From Russula earlei (taxonomy: Eukaryota; Basidiomycota; Agaricomycetes; Russulales; Russulaceae): DNA of 64,000 nucleotides. This document shows, in pieces, positions 32,106 to 44,867 of the stretch (positions are counted from its first letter, which is position 1; each line of letters opens with the position of its first letter). The stretch is from NCBI GenBank assembly GCA_025769875.1, contig JAGFNK010000012.1, positions 1-64,000 on the forward strand, written 5' to 3'. The notes beneath the pieces were generated by a model that was given only the letters and a program-made list of their open reading frames with translations, ran no database searches and was not told where the DNA came from. The position numbers and the translations under genes are program-made.

Positions 32106-35100
32106 ATGAACCCCACAAACCCCCCTTCCCCCATCATGCATCCTGCCAGCCAGGTTGAGCTAGAACATGGAGTCCCATGGGACTCCCCCCACACACACCA
32201 GTGCACCCCAGACCGATTCAATAATGCCACACCCATTGGTCGGCAAGGTCAACACATGAGAGCCAATATTAACATTGCCACACTTAACATGAACAGGTTC
32301 ACTGCCCCTCTAAGTAACATGACTGGTCTGACTAAGTGGGCATGCATCCACCAGACCATGAAAACCCACAAAATTGCTATCCTGGCCCTCCAGGAAACAC
32401 ACCTAGATGAACCTCGCCTACAAGAAATCCAAAATTGCCTTGGATCTAGGCTTTCCATCATCACCTCCCACAACCCCATCTCCCCACGAGCCTCTGCTAG
32501 AGTGGCTTTCATCATCAACAAGCACCTAATAGCTCCAATAGAGATGTCTCAATATGAACTCAAAGAGGGACATGCCCTTGCCCTTAAAATTAAATGGCAC
32601 AACTCAGAGGACACCATCCTACTAAATATATATGCACCAGTAAATAGACATGAACACACTGCCTTCTGGGAGGAAATTGATACCAAGAGGTGCTCCCTCC
32701 GTCTAAGGAGACCTGACTTTATGCTGGGAGACTTCAATGTCACAGAAGACGCCATTGACCGTGCACCAGCTCACCCCAATAATGCAACTGCCATTGAAGC
32801 CCTAAGAAATGTCTGACACCTGTGGGACCTCCAGGATGCATGGAGACTCTCCCACCCCAAGGACTGAACCTTTACCAATAGAGCACAAACCAATAACCAA
32901 CAAATTAGCTTGCGCCTAGACTGCATCTATGTCTCCCTAAATGCCACCCCACTAACACTGGATTGGAAAACAACCCCATCAGCAGTCAACTCAGACCACT
33001 GGCTTGTTGCAGTCAAATACGCCCCACATGATGCCCCCCACATAGGTAAAGGACGGTGGACATGGCCCCTCCACACCCTCCAAAATAAAAACCTCCTCCA
33101 AGCTATTTCCATATGTGGCCTCACCCTAGAAAAAGAACTAGAGGTGCTGGGGGCAAATGACATTGACTGCACCATCTTGAACCCCCAGTCCCTGTGGAAA
33201 CAATTTAAAGATGACATAAGAGAACTGGCAAAGAAGCATAGCAGAGACTCACACCACAAAAAATGTCTCAAATCTCAGCACTAGACAAAGACCGGAAAGA
33301 TCTGTCAGCACACCCAGATTTTGACACAAATGAGAGCCTAAGAATCAGTGAAGCGCTCCTGGTGAGCAAAATGTCACACCTGGAAAAGACCAAAGCCCAA
33401 GCATGGAAAGAGCGCTCCAACACCAACATAGAGTTCCATGGGGAAACCTTGGGTGGCATCTGGTCAGCCATGGCAAAAGAAACGAAACCCAGAGACCTCA
33501 TATGTAGATTGAAAGTCCCACTCTCTGATCCACCCCAATACGAACGCCACTCCAAGAGAATGGCCCAACTTGCCCAAAACTACCATGAAAACCTCCAGAA
33601 CAATGACCTCAACCAACCTGAGCCCCACCCACACCACCATAACCTATTAGATGAAATCTTCAGTGCGATCCCCCCACAACAAAAACTTGAGGAGCCTGTG
33701 GCATCACCTATGAACTGGTTGGTGACCCAAGTGCACGTAGAGGACACCCTCAGGAGGGCCAAATGCAACTCAGCCACAGGACTCGATGGCTGCCCATATG
33801 AACTCTGGACAGCACTCCAGACTTACCATGCTTCTGCAACCCAAACCAATGAAATTAGTTCCAACATCACGAAGACGCTCACCCACATCTTCAATGATAT
33901 CCAGGCGAATGATATAGACCTGGGCTCTGAATTCACCTCTGGCTGGATGTGCCCAATCTTCAAAAAGAAAGATCCCACTGACATCAGTAACTATCGCCCC
34001 ATCACCCTCCTCAATACAGACTATAAGCTACTCACCAAGATCCTGGCCCTTCAACTGATGGATGCGGCACCAACCCTTGTCCATGAAGACCAAACTGGCT
34101 TCATCCCTAAATGATCCATCTTCAGCCACATAAGACTAGCCAAAGCAATCATAACCTACACTGATATCACTGAATCAGATGGAGCTATCATTGCCCTTGA
34201 CCAGGAAAAAGCATACAACCGGGTGAGACATGACTACCTGTGGAAAATATTAGCAATATTCAACCTACCCCCACCCTTTATCAAAACAATCAAAGCCCTC
34301 TACCGACATGCCATGACCCAGGTTGCCATTAATGGAGAAATGAGCACCCCCTACCATGTCTTGAGAGGGGTTTGGCAAGGAGACCCCCTCTCCTGCAGAC
34401 TCTTTGACCTTGCAATAGAACCATTAGCCTGCAGAATCACAGGCAACACTTACCTCCAAGGCCTCATCATCCCAGGCACTCCAAATAACCTACAAATCAA
34501 ACTCTTTGCTGATGATACAGCCCTTTACCTGAGCAAACATGACTGCCTTGATTATGTCCAAGAAGTCCTAGAACGATGGTGTCAAATCTCCAGAGCGAAA
34601 TTCAACCAAGAAAAAACTGAAATCATACCAATAGGCTCCCACATGTACTGTGACTGGGTATTAACCAATCATAAAATGAACCCATGTGACAAACCCCTTG
34701 ATGAAAGGACCCACATTGCAAAAGATGGTGAGGCTGTAAGACTCCTAGGAGCCTGGATAGGAAATAAAACAAACGAAACAGACCCCTGGAACCAGTCCTA
34801 GACAAAATCTGTAAGTCACTCTCACTCTGGGGCCGAACACACCCGACCCTATGTGGCCAAAGCCTGATCTTACAAGCAATCATTGGAGGACACACCCAGT
34901 TCCTCACAAAAGCACAAGGAATGCCAACGTCAATCGAAGAAGCCCTCACCAACATGATGCATGACTTCATGTGGGGAGACGACTCCTCCCTGAGAATTGC
35001 CCTAAACTGGTTACACCACCACTTGAGGAAGGTGGACTCAACCTACTAGACATTAGAGCTCAGAACCATGCAATAGATATCATGTGGCTGAAGGAATACC

Positions 35101-36985
35101 TTAACTTCTCCCCAAGCCACCCAACCTGGGCAACTGTAACAGACCTCATCATAAATGAATCAGTGGCCCTGAACATCCCCCCACCAGCCCAAAAAAACTG
35201 CTTCCTCCAATCCTGGAACCCCTCATGCTGGGGCAAACACTTTAACCGAATGAACCAAGACACCACTAGGATGCTCCGTGTAGCCAAACAATATGGAGCA
35301 TCCCTAGCAGCAATCTGCCTCTCCCCAGGCCTAAGAGCACAACTCCCTGCATGGTACCACCCACATGCCAAACACAATCCTGCCACAACCCTGCAAGCCA
35401 AATGCCTCCTAAAGAAGCACACCATGACAGTGGTCAGAGACCTAATACAAACATCAACCCACCTGCGTGAAACAGGACTAGACCCACCACACAATGCCTC
35501 ACCTAACTGTCCATGCTACGACTGCACCAGAGACAGACAAAATGGATGCCAGAACCCACATGCATGCACATCGGAAGCCCTATCACAAGTTAACCAAATC
35601 ACCCCCAAATTCAACCCACTTGAAACTGGAATCCTGCATGGCAACCTCTCCCTAACACCCTCCTGGAAAGCAAAGAACCTAGAAAAGAGGCAGAACAATG
35701 AAGCAATTCGATTCGACCCGAGCATCACCAACAAAATGCACCTAGCCAAATGCTTCCAGATCTTCACCGACCCTACCAAAATCTTGATAATCCCTGCACT
35801 GAGACGCCACACAGGTACTTACACACACCACCAAAATGTCATGGTCTACACTGATGGAGCCTGCTTCAACAACGGCAAGCTAGATGCCCGCTGTGGCAGT
35901 GGCATATGGTTCCCCTCCAATAGTGAACAAAATGCCTCCATAAGGGTTCCAGGTCCTGCACAATGCAACCAGATCAGCGAAATCGCTACAGTTATAGCAG
36001 CAATTGAAGCAACCCCAAATTTCAAACCACTCACCATCCTGACTGGCTTGAAATATGTAATCAACGGCCTCACCACACATCTGCAGACCTGGGAAAACAA
36101 TGGCTGGATAGGAATAAAAAACGCAATACACTTTAAAAGAGCAGCATACCTACTCAAAGCGACTGGCTCCAACAGATTTTCTATGGGTCAAAGGCCACAC
36201 AGGTATCAAAGGAAATGAGGAGTGTGACCATCTAGCCAAATTGGGAGCATCAAAAGACAAGGCTGACCCCCTTACCCTGATGATCCCCCAAGAATTTGAC
36301 CTACAGGGTGCAAAATTAGCCACGCTCACACAGACCACTGCCTACCAAGGCATCAGAAAAAACAAACCTTGCCCAGAACGACCCTCTACAATGAGGAACC
36401 TACAAACCACCCGACTAGCCATCATGGAATACAACAACTCCCTTGAAACAGATGAATCGATATGGAAGAGCATACGAAAATGCCCCATCCGAACCCAGAT
36501 CCAGCAGTTCCTATACAAATCACTACACGCCACCCAGAAAATTGGCACCTTTTGGAAAAACATCCCAGGATATGAATCCCAACAACTCTGCCCCACCTGT
36601 GACACAATGGAGTCAATGGAACACATACTAGTAAGATGCACTGAAAATCCTACCATGAAAATATGGTCGCTGGCCAAAGATATATCGCCACACGATCCTC
36701 GCCTTTGGCTGGCCATCTCCCTTGGCACGATCTTAGGCTGTGGCAGCCTAACCCCCCCCACCATGGATCCCAATCCCTGAGATGATTGAAACCTAGGAAA
36801 AACCCCAAGAGGTTCCAAATGCCTCCTACAAATCCTCATCTCTGAAGCAGCCCACCTGATTTGGGTCTTGAGGTGTGAAAGATGAATCCAAGAAAAAACA
36901 CACTCAGAAAGTGAGATAGAAGTGAGGTGGTTACATGTCATAAACACGAGACTTACCAACGACAAGATTACCACAACCAAAATTA
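32106..36985 (+). pseudogene. LINE ORF2: endonuclease, RT, RNase H (continues at 46957)
   Basis: An ATG at 32106 precedes the endonuclease (NIATLNMN, LQETHL ~32385, GDFN ~32730, SDHW ~32995). RT follows with GVWQGDPLSC (~34370) and FADD (~34505), then RNase H (YTDGACFNNG ~35847) and a Cys/His tail (CPTC..H..C ~36590). It is broken by TGA at 32814, 32865, 34112, 36778 and 36787, all at sites where Arg fits, and by frameshifts near 33260, 34790 and 36180. In RNase H the expected TDSKYV reads TGLKYV, so a catalytic Asp is lost. The last coding segment lies beyond the nested insertion. Confidence 0.9.
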
Positions 36986-37394
36986 TTGCTGTTTTCAGTG
37001 CACTTGGTGGAGCTTGAATTCCACCCAAATTGGCGCAGAAACACCCTCAAACATGCGGGATGAATATCTCCCTCAAAACAGCTTCAATTCATATGAAATT
37101 TATTGTCCCTGAATCGCCTGAATGAGGGCTAGGCAGCCCCATTGTTTTCATGAGATTTGAGTGAGAATTGGTGGAGCTGGACTCAAGCCACCTCCACATG
37201 TGTATTAGATGAATTACAACTCAAAATCATGGTCTATATCTATTATTTTTCCCTCATGTTGTACCCATGGGCTGTCTTAAGGCAGCCCCATAGTGTTTTT
37301 GACTCAAGTGTTGTGGTGTGCAATGTTATTTCCAGTGTGATTGGAGTCGCGGCCAGCCACTCATCACCCCTCTCACCTCTCGATTCTGACCATC
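36986..37394 (+). repeat. Left terminal inverted repeat of TIR-1b
   Basis: Matches the TIR-1a repeats along about 410 bp. Several differences are CG against TG or CA (for example TTGCTG for TTGCCG). Confidence 0.9.
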
Positions 37395-38462
37395 CTTCTT
37401 GTTTTTCACAGACAGAGAGGAGTGGGTTGCAAAGAGGGGTCCTATTCTGAACTCTTTCTACTACAGAGTAGCTAGGGTGTTTTTATATACAGGAGTCATC
37501 TCCATTGCAGGTGGTGGCAGCAGGCGTGGACGAGGAGTGAAGGCGTAGGCGGTGAGTGTGAGTTTGTAGATAGAGACATAGGTGGCAAGGACTTGAGAAA
37601 GAGGATGCGTGGGGCGGCTTGCGCGGGGGTGGGATCTGTCGTCTTGTGGTGGCGGGGTCGTCTCCACTGCAGGTGTTGGCAGCAGACGTGGGCGAGAGCG
37701 CGCAAACGGATGGGGAGGCGATGTGGGAGGTGGTGTGCGGTGTGCTGTTGGCGTCAGCGACTGCTTCTCCTGCGGCGGCGGCGGCATGGCAGCGGCTTCT
37801 GCTCCTGTTGTGGCATGTTGTGGCTGAGTTCGTGGCCGAGGCCTTCTTGGTCTTCTGGGGTGGTGCTGGTGGCGAGGGGTTGCGACGGTGCGGCGGTGCT
37901 GGTGTCGCGCGAAACTACTAAAGCGGCGGCTGTGACTTAGAAGACTGAGGCTGAGACTGAGAAGGTGGCGGTGGACTGAGCTGGTGCGACGGTGGAGGCG
38001 GACGGGGCGGAGGCGACGACTGAGGGCAATGCAGGGGCGACGGTGGCTGTGGCTGACAAGGGCGTGGCGGCGGTGGCTTGTGAGATGGTGGTGGAGGTGG
38101 CGGCGTGTGGCGCTAAGATGTCGGTGGCTGAGGCTGAGGCTACGGCGGTGGCTGACGAGACTAAGGCGGCTGGCAAGGCTAAGAGCGCGGTGGCGGTGGT
38201 TGACTGATCTGAAGCTGGGGCGATGGAGACGGCTGGCAAAACTAGGGGCGTGGTGGCGGCGGCTGAGACTGAGAAGGCTGAGGCTGAGGGCAGGGTGGAG
38301 ATGGCGGCGGCTGGTGATGCTGGTGCTATGACGGACTGGGCTGAACTGACGAGTACGGGCGAGGCTAAGACAGAGACTGATGCAAAGTCGGCGGCTGGCA
38401 TGACTGAGGCTACTGTGGCAACGAACGAGGCAACGGACGAGACAGTGCGTAAAGAGTCGTGT
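37395..38462. repeat. TIR-1b left interior, GC-rich low-complexity
   Basis: 37491-38445 corresponds to 8745-9658 of TIR-1a; the segment equivalent to 8160-8740 is absent. Frames are open on both strands for compositional reasons; no domain recognised. Confidence 0.7.
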
Positions 38463-38790
38463 TGACACCGCCAGCCCCACTCGTGGGCCACATTGCATGG
38501 GAGGTCGCAACGGTTGCACGGTTTGACCGTTCGAACTTTGATGTGGTGCCGCAGCATGGTAGTAGGGGGAACACGGGGCTGCTTGATACTGTATATAAGG
38601 ACCTGCCCTATGTCTAAGAGAGGGCAAGTTGAATCTTTTGTCGTATTCCCCCACGAACAATAAGCAGTTACTTTCTCGCCCACTTCTCTCTCCCTCTCTC
38701 TGTCTCTTTCTCTCTCTTTAAGCCACATCGGACGTGTGCTTAGCTAAGGTTCCCACGCTCGAACTCTGAGTACCATACACGGCGGTGACA
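38463..38790 (+). repeat. 5' LTR of Gypsy-2 (328 bp)
   Basis: Begins TGACACCGCC and ends GGCGGTGACA. TATATAAG is at 38592-38599. A CT-rich tract, CTCTCTCCCTCTCTCTG, lies near 38690. Confidence 0.94.
38592..38636 (+). promoter_or_regulatory. Gypsy-2 LTR promoter and predicted RNA start
   Basis: The TATA box starts at 38592. AAGTTGAATCT starts at 38626, 34 nt later, the same spacing as in Gypsy-1. These 11 nt can pair with the site at 38793-38803, allowing two G-U pairs. Confidence 0.6.
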
Positions 38791-40560
38791 TCAGATTTGA
38801 CTTCTTTTCTGCCCATCATTCCGAACGAGGACGACCTCGTCATTGTTAGCGCGCCCAACGAAGAGGACGCACCACCGAACCCCAGAATTGTCTGGTCAGG
38901 AGGCCTCACAGCAGAAGGCTTCACACACCCCCACCACATCTTCAACCGTATCGACGGCACTGAAGAACCAGTCTATCGCCTCAGAAACAGGTGGTACGAA
39001 CTATTCCAACTAGCAGACGGACGACTTGCTATTGGCGAACGACGCAAGGAAATCAAGTACCGAGACTCGAATCGCGCAACCACCCCGAGCCACAGTTCTC
39101 AAGACTCTGATTCATTGGACGACATCCAAGAAGACACCCAGACTACTCATCAAATTCGCCACACCTCTGTAGCGACCTCGCCCACCACAGAAGCGCCGCC
39201 ACCCCCACACACAATGGCCACCACCACAGTAGCATATACCTCAACCACACTCGACCCAGATGCAAATCCAGACCCGCAGGGCGGCTCCACCGCAACATCG
39301 GCACAACCAGACAGAAACCCAACCACTCGCATCAATGCAGCACTGCGCCATGCACTGCGATGAGGGCCGACCAGCCCTAGTGGACCCCCAGGAGGAGGAC
39401 CACCCACCCTGGGACCACCCGCTCCAGGGCCGCCCGTCGGTGGGAATGCGCCACTACACCCGGGAGGAGGAGGAGATGCCAAGGCGTATGGTAGTCTACC
39501 CCACGAATTTACAGGCGATCGAGCACTCGCCGAAGATTTCCTCCAAGAATTGAAAACCTATCTGCGCCTCAACGCCCACGTCCCAAACTTCACCTCACCC
39601 ATCTGGAAGACTTCATTTGCCCTCACCCTCATTAAAGGGCCAGCAGTGTCAGAATGGACACGCGACATGGGTGATTGGATTGATGCCCTTGACCCTATCG
39701 CGGACGACCACCCAGATGTGTGGGAACAATTCCAAAATGAATTCCGGACCCAATTCATGGACTCCCAGCACGCGCAACGAGCGCAAACTAAAATAGAGGG
39801 CCTCAAAATGCAATGGCCGCACATCAACCAATACATAGCCGATTTTGAGCAACTCGCACGCGAGGCCGGCTACACCCAGGGTGACAAACCCGTAACCCGA
39901 CTCTTCCTCAAGGGACTAACCAAGTCCATTATCACCGAAGTACTCACGCACCCAGTACCCGCCAACTATCGTGATACAAAGGAGAAAGCAGTACAGTGTA
40001 CCAAGGCCTGCCAGATGCACGAAGCGATCACAGGCATCGCTAACAACGCTAACCGCCCCTTCGGACAATGGCAACGCCCCACGACTCCCGCGCCCTGACA
40101 ACCATGCTTCTCCCAGCAACGACAACAACCCACTTCCCCATACAACTCTTCAACCGCCCCCCGGACCATGGCCAATCAACCTGTGCCAATGGATCTTGAT
40201 CAAACCCGCATACCACGAGGACGACAGAACCCTCTCCCATGGCACGGCAGAGTAGCACAAATGCAGGGGGCTGCAAATACCTGAGAGTGACCCACGTGAC
40301 CGCGAGGTCCGTGCTTCGAGTGCGGACGTGATGGACACTTCGCACGAGACTGCCCACAAAGGAAACAAGCACGCGCGTGGGCCTCCGAGTGGGAGACCTA
40401 CGACATAGGACCTGACCCCACCGGAGACTCCCCACACCTCAGCCCCCATAGACCCCATCCGTGAGATACGCGAGCGTCTTGACATGCTCACACCAGAACA
40501 ACAGGGCGAGCTCGTGACACAGCTTAGCGCATCGCCCTCGGATTTTCCCTCAGCCTGATC
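38791..40560 (+). pseudogene. Gypsy-2 gag
   Basis: The frame is open from the LTR edge, and no ATG near the start is convincing. A variable N-terminal part reaches a TGA at 39361; a gag capsid segment follows (HEFTGDRALAEDFLQELKTY .. FRTQFMDSQHAQRAQTKIEG, ~39500-39990), then a CCHC knuckle CFECGRDGHFARDC at ~40314. In-frame TGA occur at 39361, 40096, 40282, 40288 and 40297. A frameshift between the knuckle and about 40440 puts the gag end (RERLDMLTPEQQGEL) in another frame. Confidence 0.8.
38793..38803 (+). promoter_or_regulatory. Gypsy-2 self-priming primer-binding site (11 nt)
   Basis: AGATTTGACTT begins two bases after the LTR. It pairs with the predicted RNA 5' end AAGUUGAAUCU over 11 positions, nine Watson-Crick and two G-U. 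The next base on either side does not pair. No tRNA 3'-end complement is present. Confidence 0.6.
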
Positions 40561-40599
40561 TGTACAGCCTGGATCAGGAGTCGTGACCATAATGTATAC

Positions 40600-43500
40600 T
40601 TGTCTAAGCAAAAATCGATGACAATTAAATGCCATTTCTCTATGGATCACAAGAGGGCTGAAACCATCACACTGCTAGACTCGGGAGCCACAGAAAACTT
40701 CTTGAGTCAGTCCCACGCACAAGAGTTGGGACTCCCAATCTCCACCATGCAGGAACCCCGCACCCTGCTAAACATCGACGGAACACCTAATAAACAAGGA
40801 GAAATCCGAGCATACACCGACTTAGACCTACGAGTGGGTGACAAAACAATACAGATGCGCTTCTACCTCGCAGACTTGGGAGAACACAAGACCATCTTCG
40901 GATACCCGTGGTTCGCCGCTTTCCAACCACGGATCGATTGGGCACATGGGTGGATCAACGAGGGGCACCTACCTATCATTGCATGTCCACCTCGCTCCGA
41001 ACAGCTGTTCTTGGGGCGAGTTACGCTGATCAAAGCCGAGCGCGACCCATGCATCAAAATCCCTGCCGCTTACCGACATCATTCTCAAGTATTTAGCGAA
41101 GAGGCGGCCCAAAGGTTCCCCGAACCTTGAATTTGGGATCATGCAATAGAGCTCAAACCGGGTGCCCCCGCAACTCTACCAGGAAAGATATACCCCCTAT
41201 CCCAACCCGAACAAGAGGAATTGCGCAACTTTGTCAAGGAACACCTAGTAAAGGGATACATCCGCCCGTCCCAGAGCCCCTATGCAGCGCCATTCTTCTT
41301 CATCAAAAAGAAGGATGGTAAACTACGACCCGTACAGGACTATCAGCGGCTAAACGAGTGGACCATCCGCAACCGTTATCCCTTACCCCTCATACCCCAA
41401 CTAATCAACAAAGCACGAGGAAAGTCCCTGTTCTCCAAATTCGATATCCGATGGGGATACAATAACGTCCGCATTAAGGAAGGAGACCAATGGAAAGCCA
41501 CCTTTGTGACTAATGAAGGGCTCTTTGAACCCACCGTCATGTTTTTCGGGCTCACCAACTCTCCTGCCACCTTCCAAACCATGATGAATGCTATCTTTGA
41601 ACATGAATTATGAGAGGACTGGCTTACCATCTACATGGATGACATTCTGATAGCCACGGGGCCCGACGTACTCGAACACCAGCGCCGCATTCACCAGGTA
41701 TTAGACAAGCTTGCAAAGCACGATCTATACCTCAAACTGGAAAAATGTCAATTCGAACAAAAGCAAGTAGACTTCCTCGGCGTCGTCATACGAAACAATC
41801 AAATAGCTATGGAGGAGAAGAAGGTAGACGCCGTGCGACACTGGAAAACGCCCCAAAATCATACCAATATTCGAGCCTTCTTAGGATTCACAGGGTTCTA
41901 TCGATACTTCATCCCCAACTACTCCAAAATCGCACGACCCCTGCTAGATCTGACTAAGAAAGCAGCCACTTGGGTATGGGACAAACCACAACAGGCCGCG
42001 TTCAACCAACTCAAGATCCTAATGTGTCAAAAGCCTGTCCTAACTCAACCCGACTACGCCAAACCCTTCACACTCCAGACGGACGCCTCGGGGTATGGCG
42101 TGGGAGCCATACTCTCGCAGGGGGGAGAACCCTCGATAACACACCCAAAACCTCACCTACACCCCCATCATGTACTTCTCTGCCACCTTTTCCCCCGCTG
42201 AACGTAACTACGACATTTACGAGCGGGAGCTATTAGCAGTTATCAAAGCCTTAGAACACTGGTGTCACCACCTACTGGGAACTCAACACCCCATCACGCT
42301 ACTGACCGATCATGCTAACCTCACTTATTGGAAAAACCCAAGAAAGATTAATCGACGAGTAGCCCGCTGGATTACCCAATTGCAAGACTACTGGCTAGAA
42401 ATCAAACATGTGCCCGGCAAAACCCACGTAGCAGCCGATCTCCTCTCCAGGCCATGGGAATCAGACATTGGACAAAACGACAACGAAGACGTCACAGTTC
42501 TACCAGCCCAAATGTTCACCCGCACACTGATCGCAGGGTCCACCGAAGGACGCGTCCAACAAGCCCAGAACCGACACAAGACCCTTATGAGAACTTGGGC
42601 GCGAATGTTCGGCATCACCTACCACCGAACCCGGGGCCTGTGGATGTTCAGAAACACCACCGTAATACCCCCCGAACAAAACCTCAAACAATGGATAGCC
42701 CAAGTGGCCCATGAGGGACCAACTAATGGCCACCCTGGGAGAGACGAAACCCTGAGACGAGTAACAGCAGAATACTGGTGGCCATACATGAGATCATGGA
42801 TTGCTGAATACGTCAAGGGATGCGATGCATGCCAACATAATAAGATCCAAACTCACTCCCCATGCACCCCCCTATACCATATCCCCACAGGAGCGAATAC
42901 CCAGCCATTCAGACACGTGTCGATGGACCTCATCACCCAACTACCCAAGAGTTGGGGATACAATGCCATCCTTACCATCGTAGATCATGGTTGTACCAGG
43001 GCTGCAATATTCCTACCGTGCACCACTAACATCACCGGACCAGGGATTGCGCAGTTGTACCTGGATCACATGTATCGATGGTTCGGTCTCCCGAGCAAGA
43101 TAATCACCAACCAAGACCCACGATTCACTTCCCACTTTGGCCAAGCGCTACACACGCGTCTAGACATCAAGCAAAACCTATCAATGGCATTCCACCCCCA
43201 GACGGATGGACTATCGGAATGCAAGAACCAATGGGTCAAACAATACCTGCGCCTCATTACCATGGACCAGACCGACTGGAGTCAATGGCTAGGAATAGCC
43301 TCGGCGGTTCACAACGACACCACCAACACCACGCTGGGGATGACCCCTAACCAAACGCTCCTAGGGTACCGACCTACTCTCCACCCACGAGGAGTAGAGA
43401 CCAACAACGAGGCGGTGGAGCAAGGGATGAAGCGCATGGAACAGAAGCGCCAACAGGCCCGCAGCGCATTGAATCTAGTCGCCCAGAATCAAGGAATTCC

Positions 43501-43960
43501 ACGGTCAACCTACGCCGAGGGGCAACACGTGTGGTTGGAGGCAACCAACTTACAGCTCCCGTATCTTAGTCCCAAATTGGCCCCCCGTCGCCATGGACCT
43601 TTCAAGATTCTGCGAAAGGTATCCCCCCTAGCCTTCCAATTACAGCTGCCGGAGAATTGGGGCATCCATGACGTGTTCCATGCGTCCCTGTTACGTCCGT
43701 GTCATCACACGGCCGAGTTTGGCCCTCATACCCTGATTACCCCCCCGATGCCTACAGCCACCAAGAGGTTTCAGCCCAAAATAGGAACCATTCTCAATCA
43801 CAGAAGACACGGCCTGCGGAGGCACTTACAATACCTCGTGCAATGGGAGGGGCAACCAATGAGCGACAGCACTTGGATCAATCCACAGCATCCAGGACTC
43901 CTGCCCCTGCTACCAAAATACCATAAGTCCCAGAGGGCCACACTCCCAGTAGCTATAAAA
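40600..43960 (+). pseudogene. Gypsy-2 pol: protease, RT, RNase H, integrase, chromodomain
   Basis: Protease LLDSGATENF (~40675), RT with FDIRWGYNN (~41442) and an intact YMDDIL (~41632), RNase H (QTDASGYGVGAIL ~42077; after a frameshift near 42150, TDHANLTYW ~42305), integrase HHCC (~42712-42835) and core with MDLITQ (D), ITNQDPRF and LSECKNQ (E at 43217). The second integrase Asp is Asn at 43109-43111, 35 residues before the Glu. The GPF module (~43590) and a chromodomain (LQYLVQWEGQPMSDSTW ~43830) close the protein. Stops at 41128 and 41611 are both TGA. Confidence 0.92.
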
Positions 43961-43995
43961 CCCCCTCAGATGAACGCCACTATCCTCACCCAACC

Positions 43996-44867
43996 ATGCT
44001 TCCCGAGTCCCGTACCTCCTCACCCACTCCCACTCTTGTCAATGTCGTCGTCGTCGTCCCAGAAGGCCCCCTCTCCCCCAGGTCGATCGCCGCGGTCCTC
44101 AACGGACAGCCTGAGCTCGACCCTGACACCCTCCGTGGGATGGTGGCTGGGGTTCTTCTCACGGTGGCTGTGCACGAAATGGAGCTGGCCGCGCACACCG
44201 AGGCCCTCCTGCGTGCCGAGTTACAAGCCTCCCACCAGGCCGACACCTTGGTCGACCTCACTGACTGCCTTCGACGGGCAACCAAACGACCCATGCTCGC
44301 CGTTTGTCCGGAGGGATTCGTCCCCAACATGGGGCATGCCCCGGGACTTTGGCTCCCTGGGACCGAGGGACGCACGCAGCTTGCACGCTTTGTCCAACGC
44401 AGCCCCCATTCCCCCACCATGGTCATCGGAGTCATGGGCGACTCCCCCGACAATCCCCGCATCGGCATGGAGATATTTGCCTCCCCAGTTGACGACCCCA
44501 TCGGCCCCATTGACGTCCTCCCCAACTGGCTCCTCAAGCAGATGGGAGCCAACTCTCCCACTTTCCACTGACTACTCGAGGAGGCCGGTAAGGCAGATGA
44601 CTGGGGACTGGCTGCCGACATCCAACGCTACAGGGGCTGGGACGAACACATCATTGCCCTCCAGGCCAACATCGCTCAGAAGGAGGCCAAGCTCAGGACG
44701 GCACGGGAATCCCAGAACCGCCCGCGCTACCGCCTCGAGGCTGCCCGACTCCCTGACCGCATCTCCCACATTTGCGTGTCGTGGGATGGGACCCCCTACG
44801 CGCGCCACATCTCCCTGGCTGGATGGCGCAACCATGGTCCGGGACGTCCCAATCTCGACGAGGGTGA
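43996..44867 (+). pseudogene. Gypsy-2 extra coding region between chromodomain and 3' LTR
   Basis: From an ATG at 43996 a frame different from pol reads like a natural protein: MLPESRTSS, then LRGMVAGVLLTVAVHEMELA, a segment with GFVPNMGHAPGLWLPG, and, beyond one TGA at ~44569, a probable coiled coil (ALQANIAQKEAKLRTARES). The pol frame also stays open here, but its composition (Arg/Ser/Pro/Trp) looks like a GC-rich shadow. I recognise no family. Gypsy-1 has an extra region in the same place. Confidence 0.6.
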
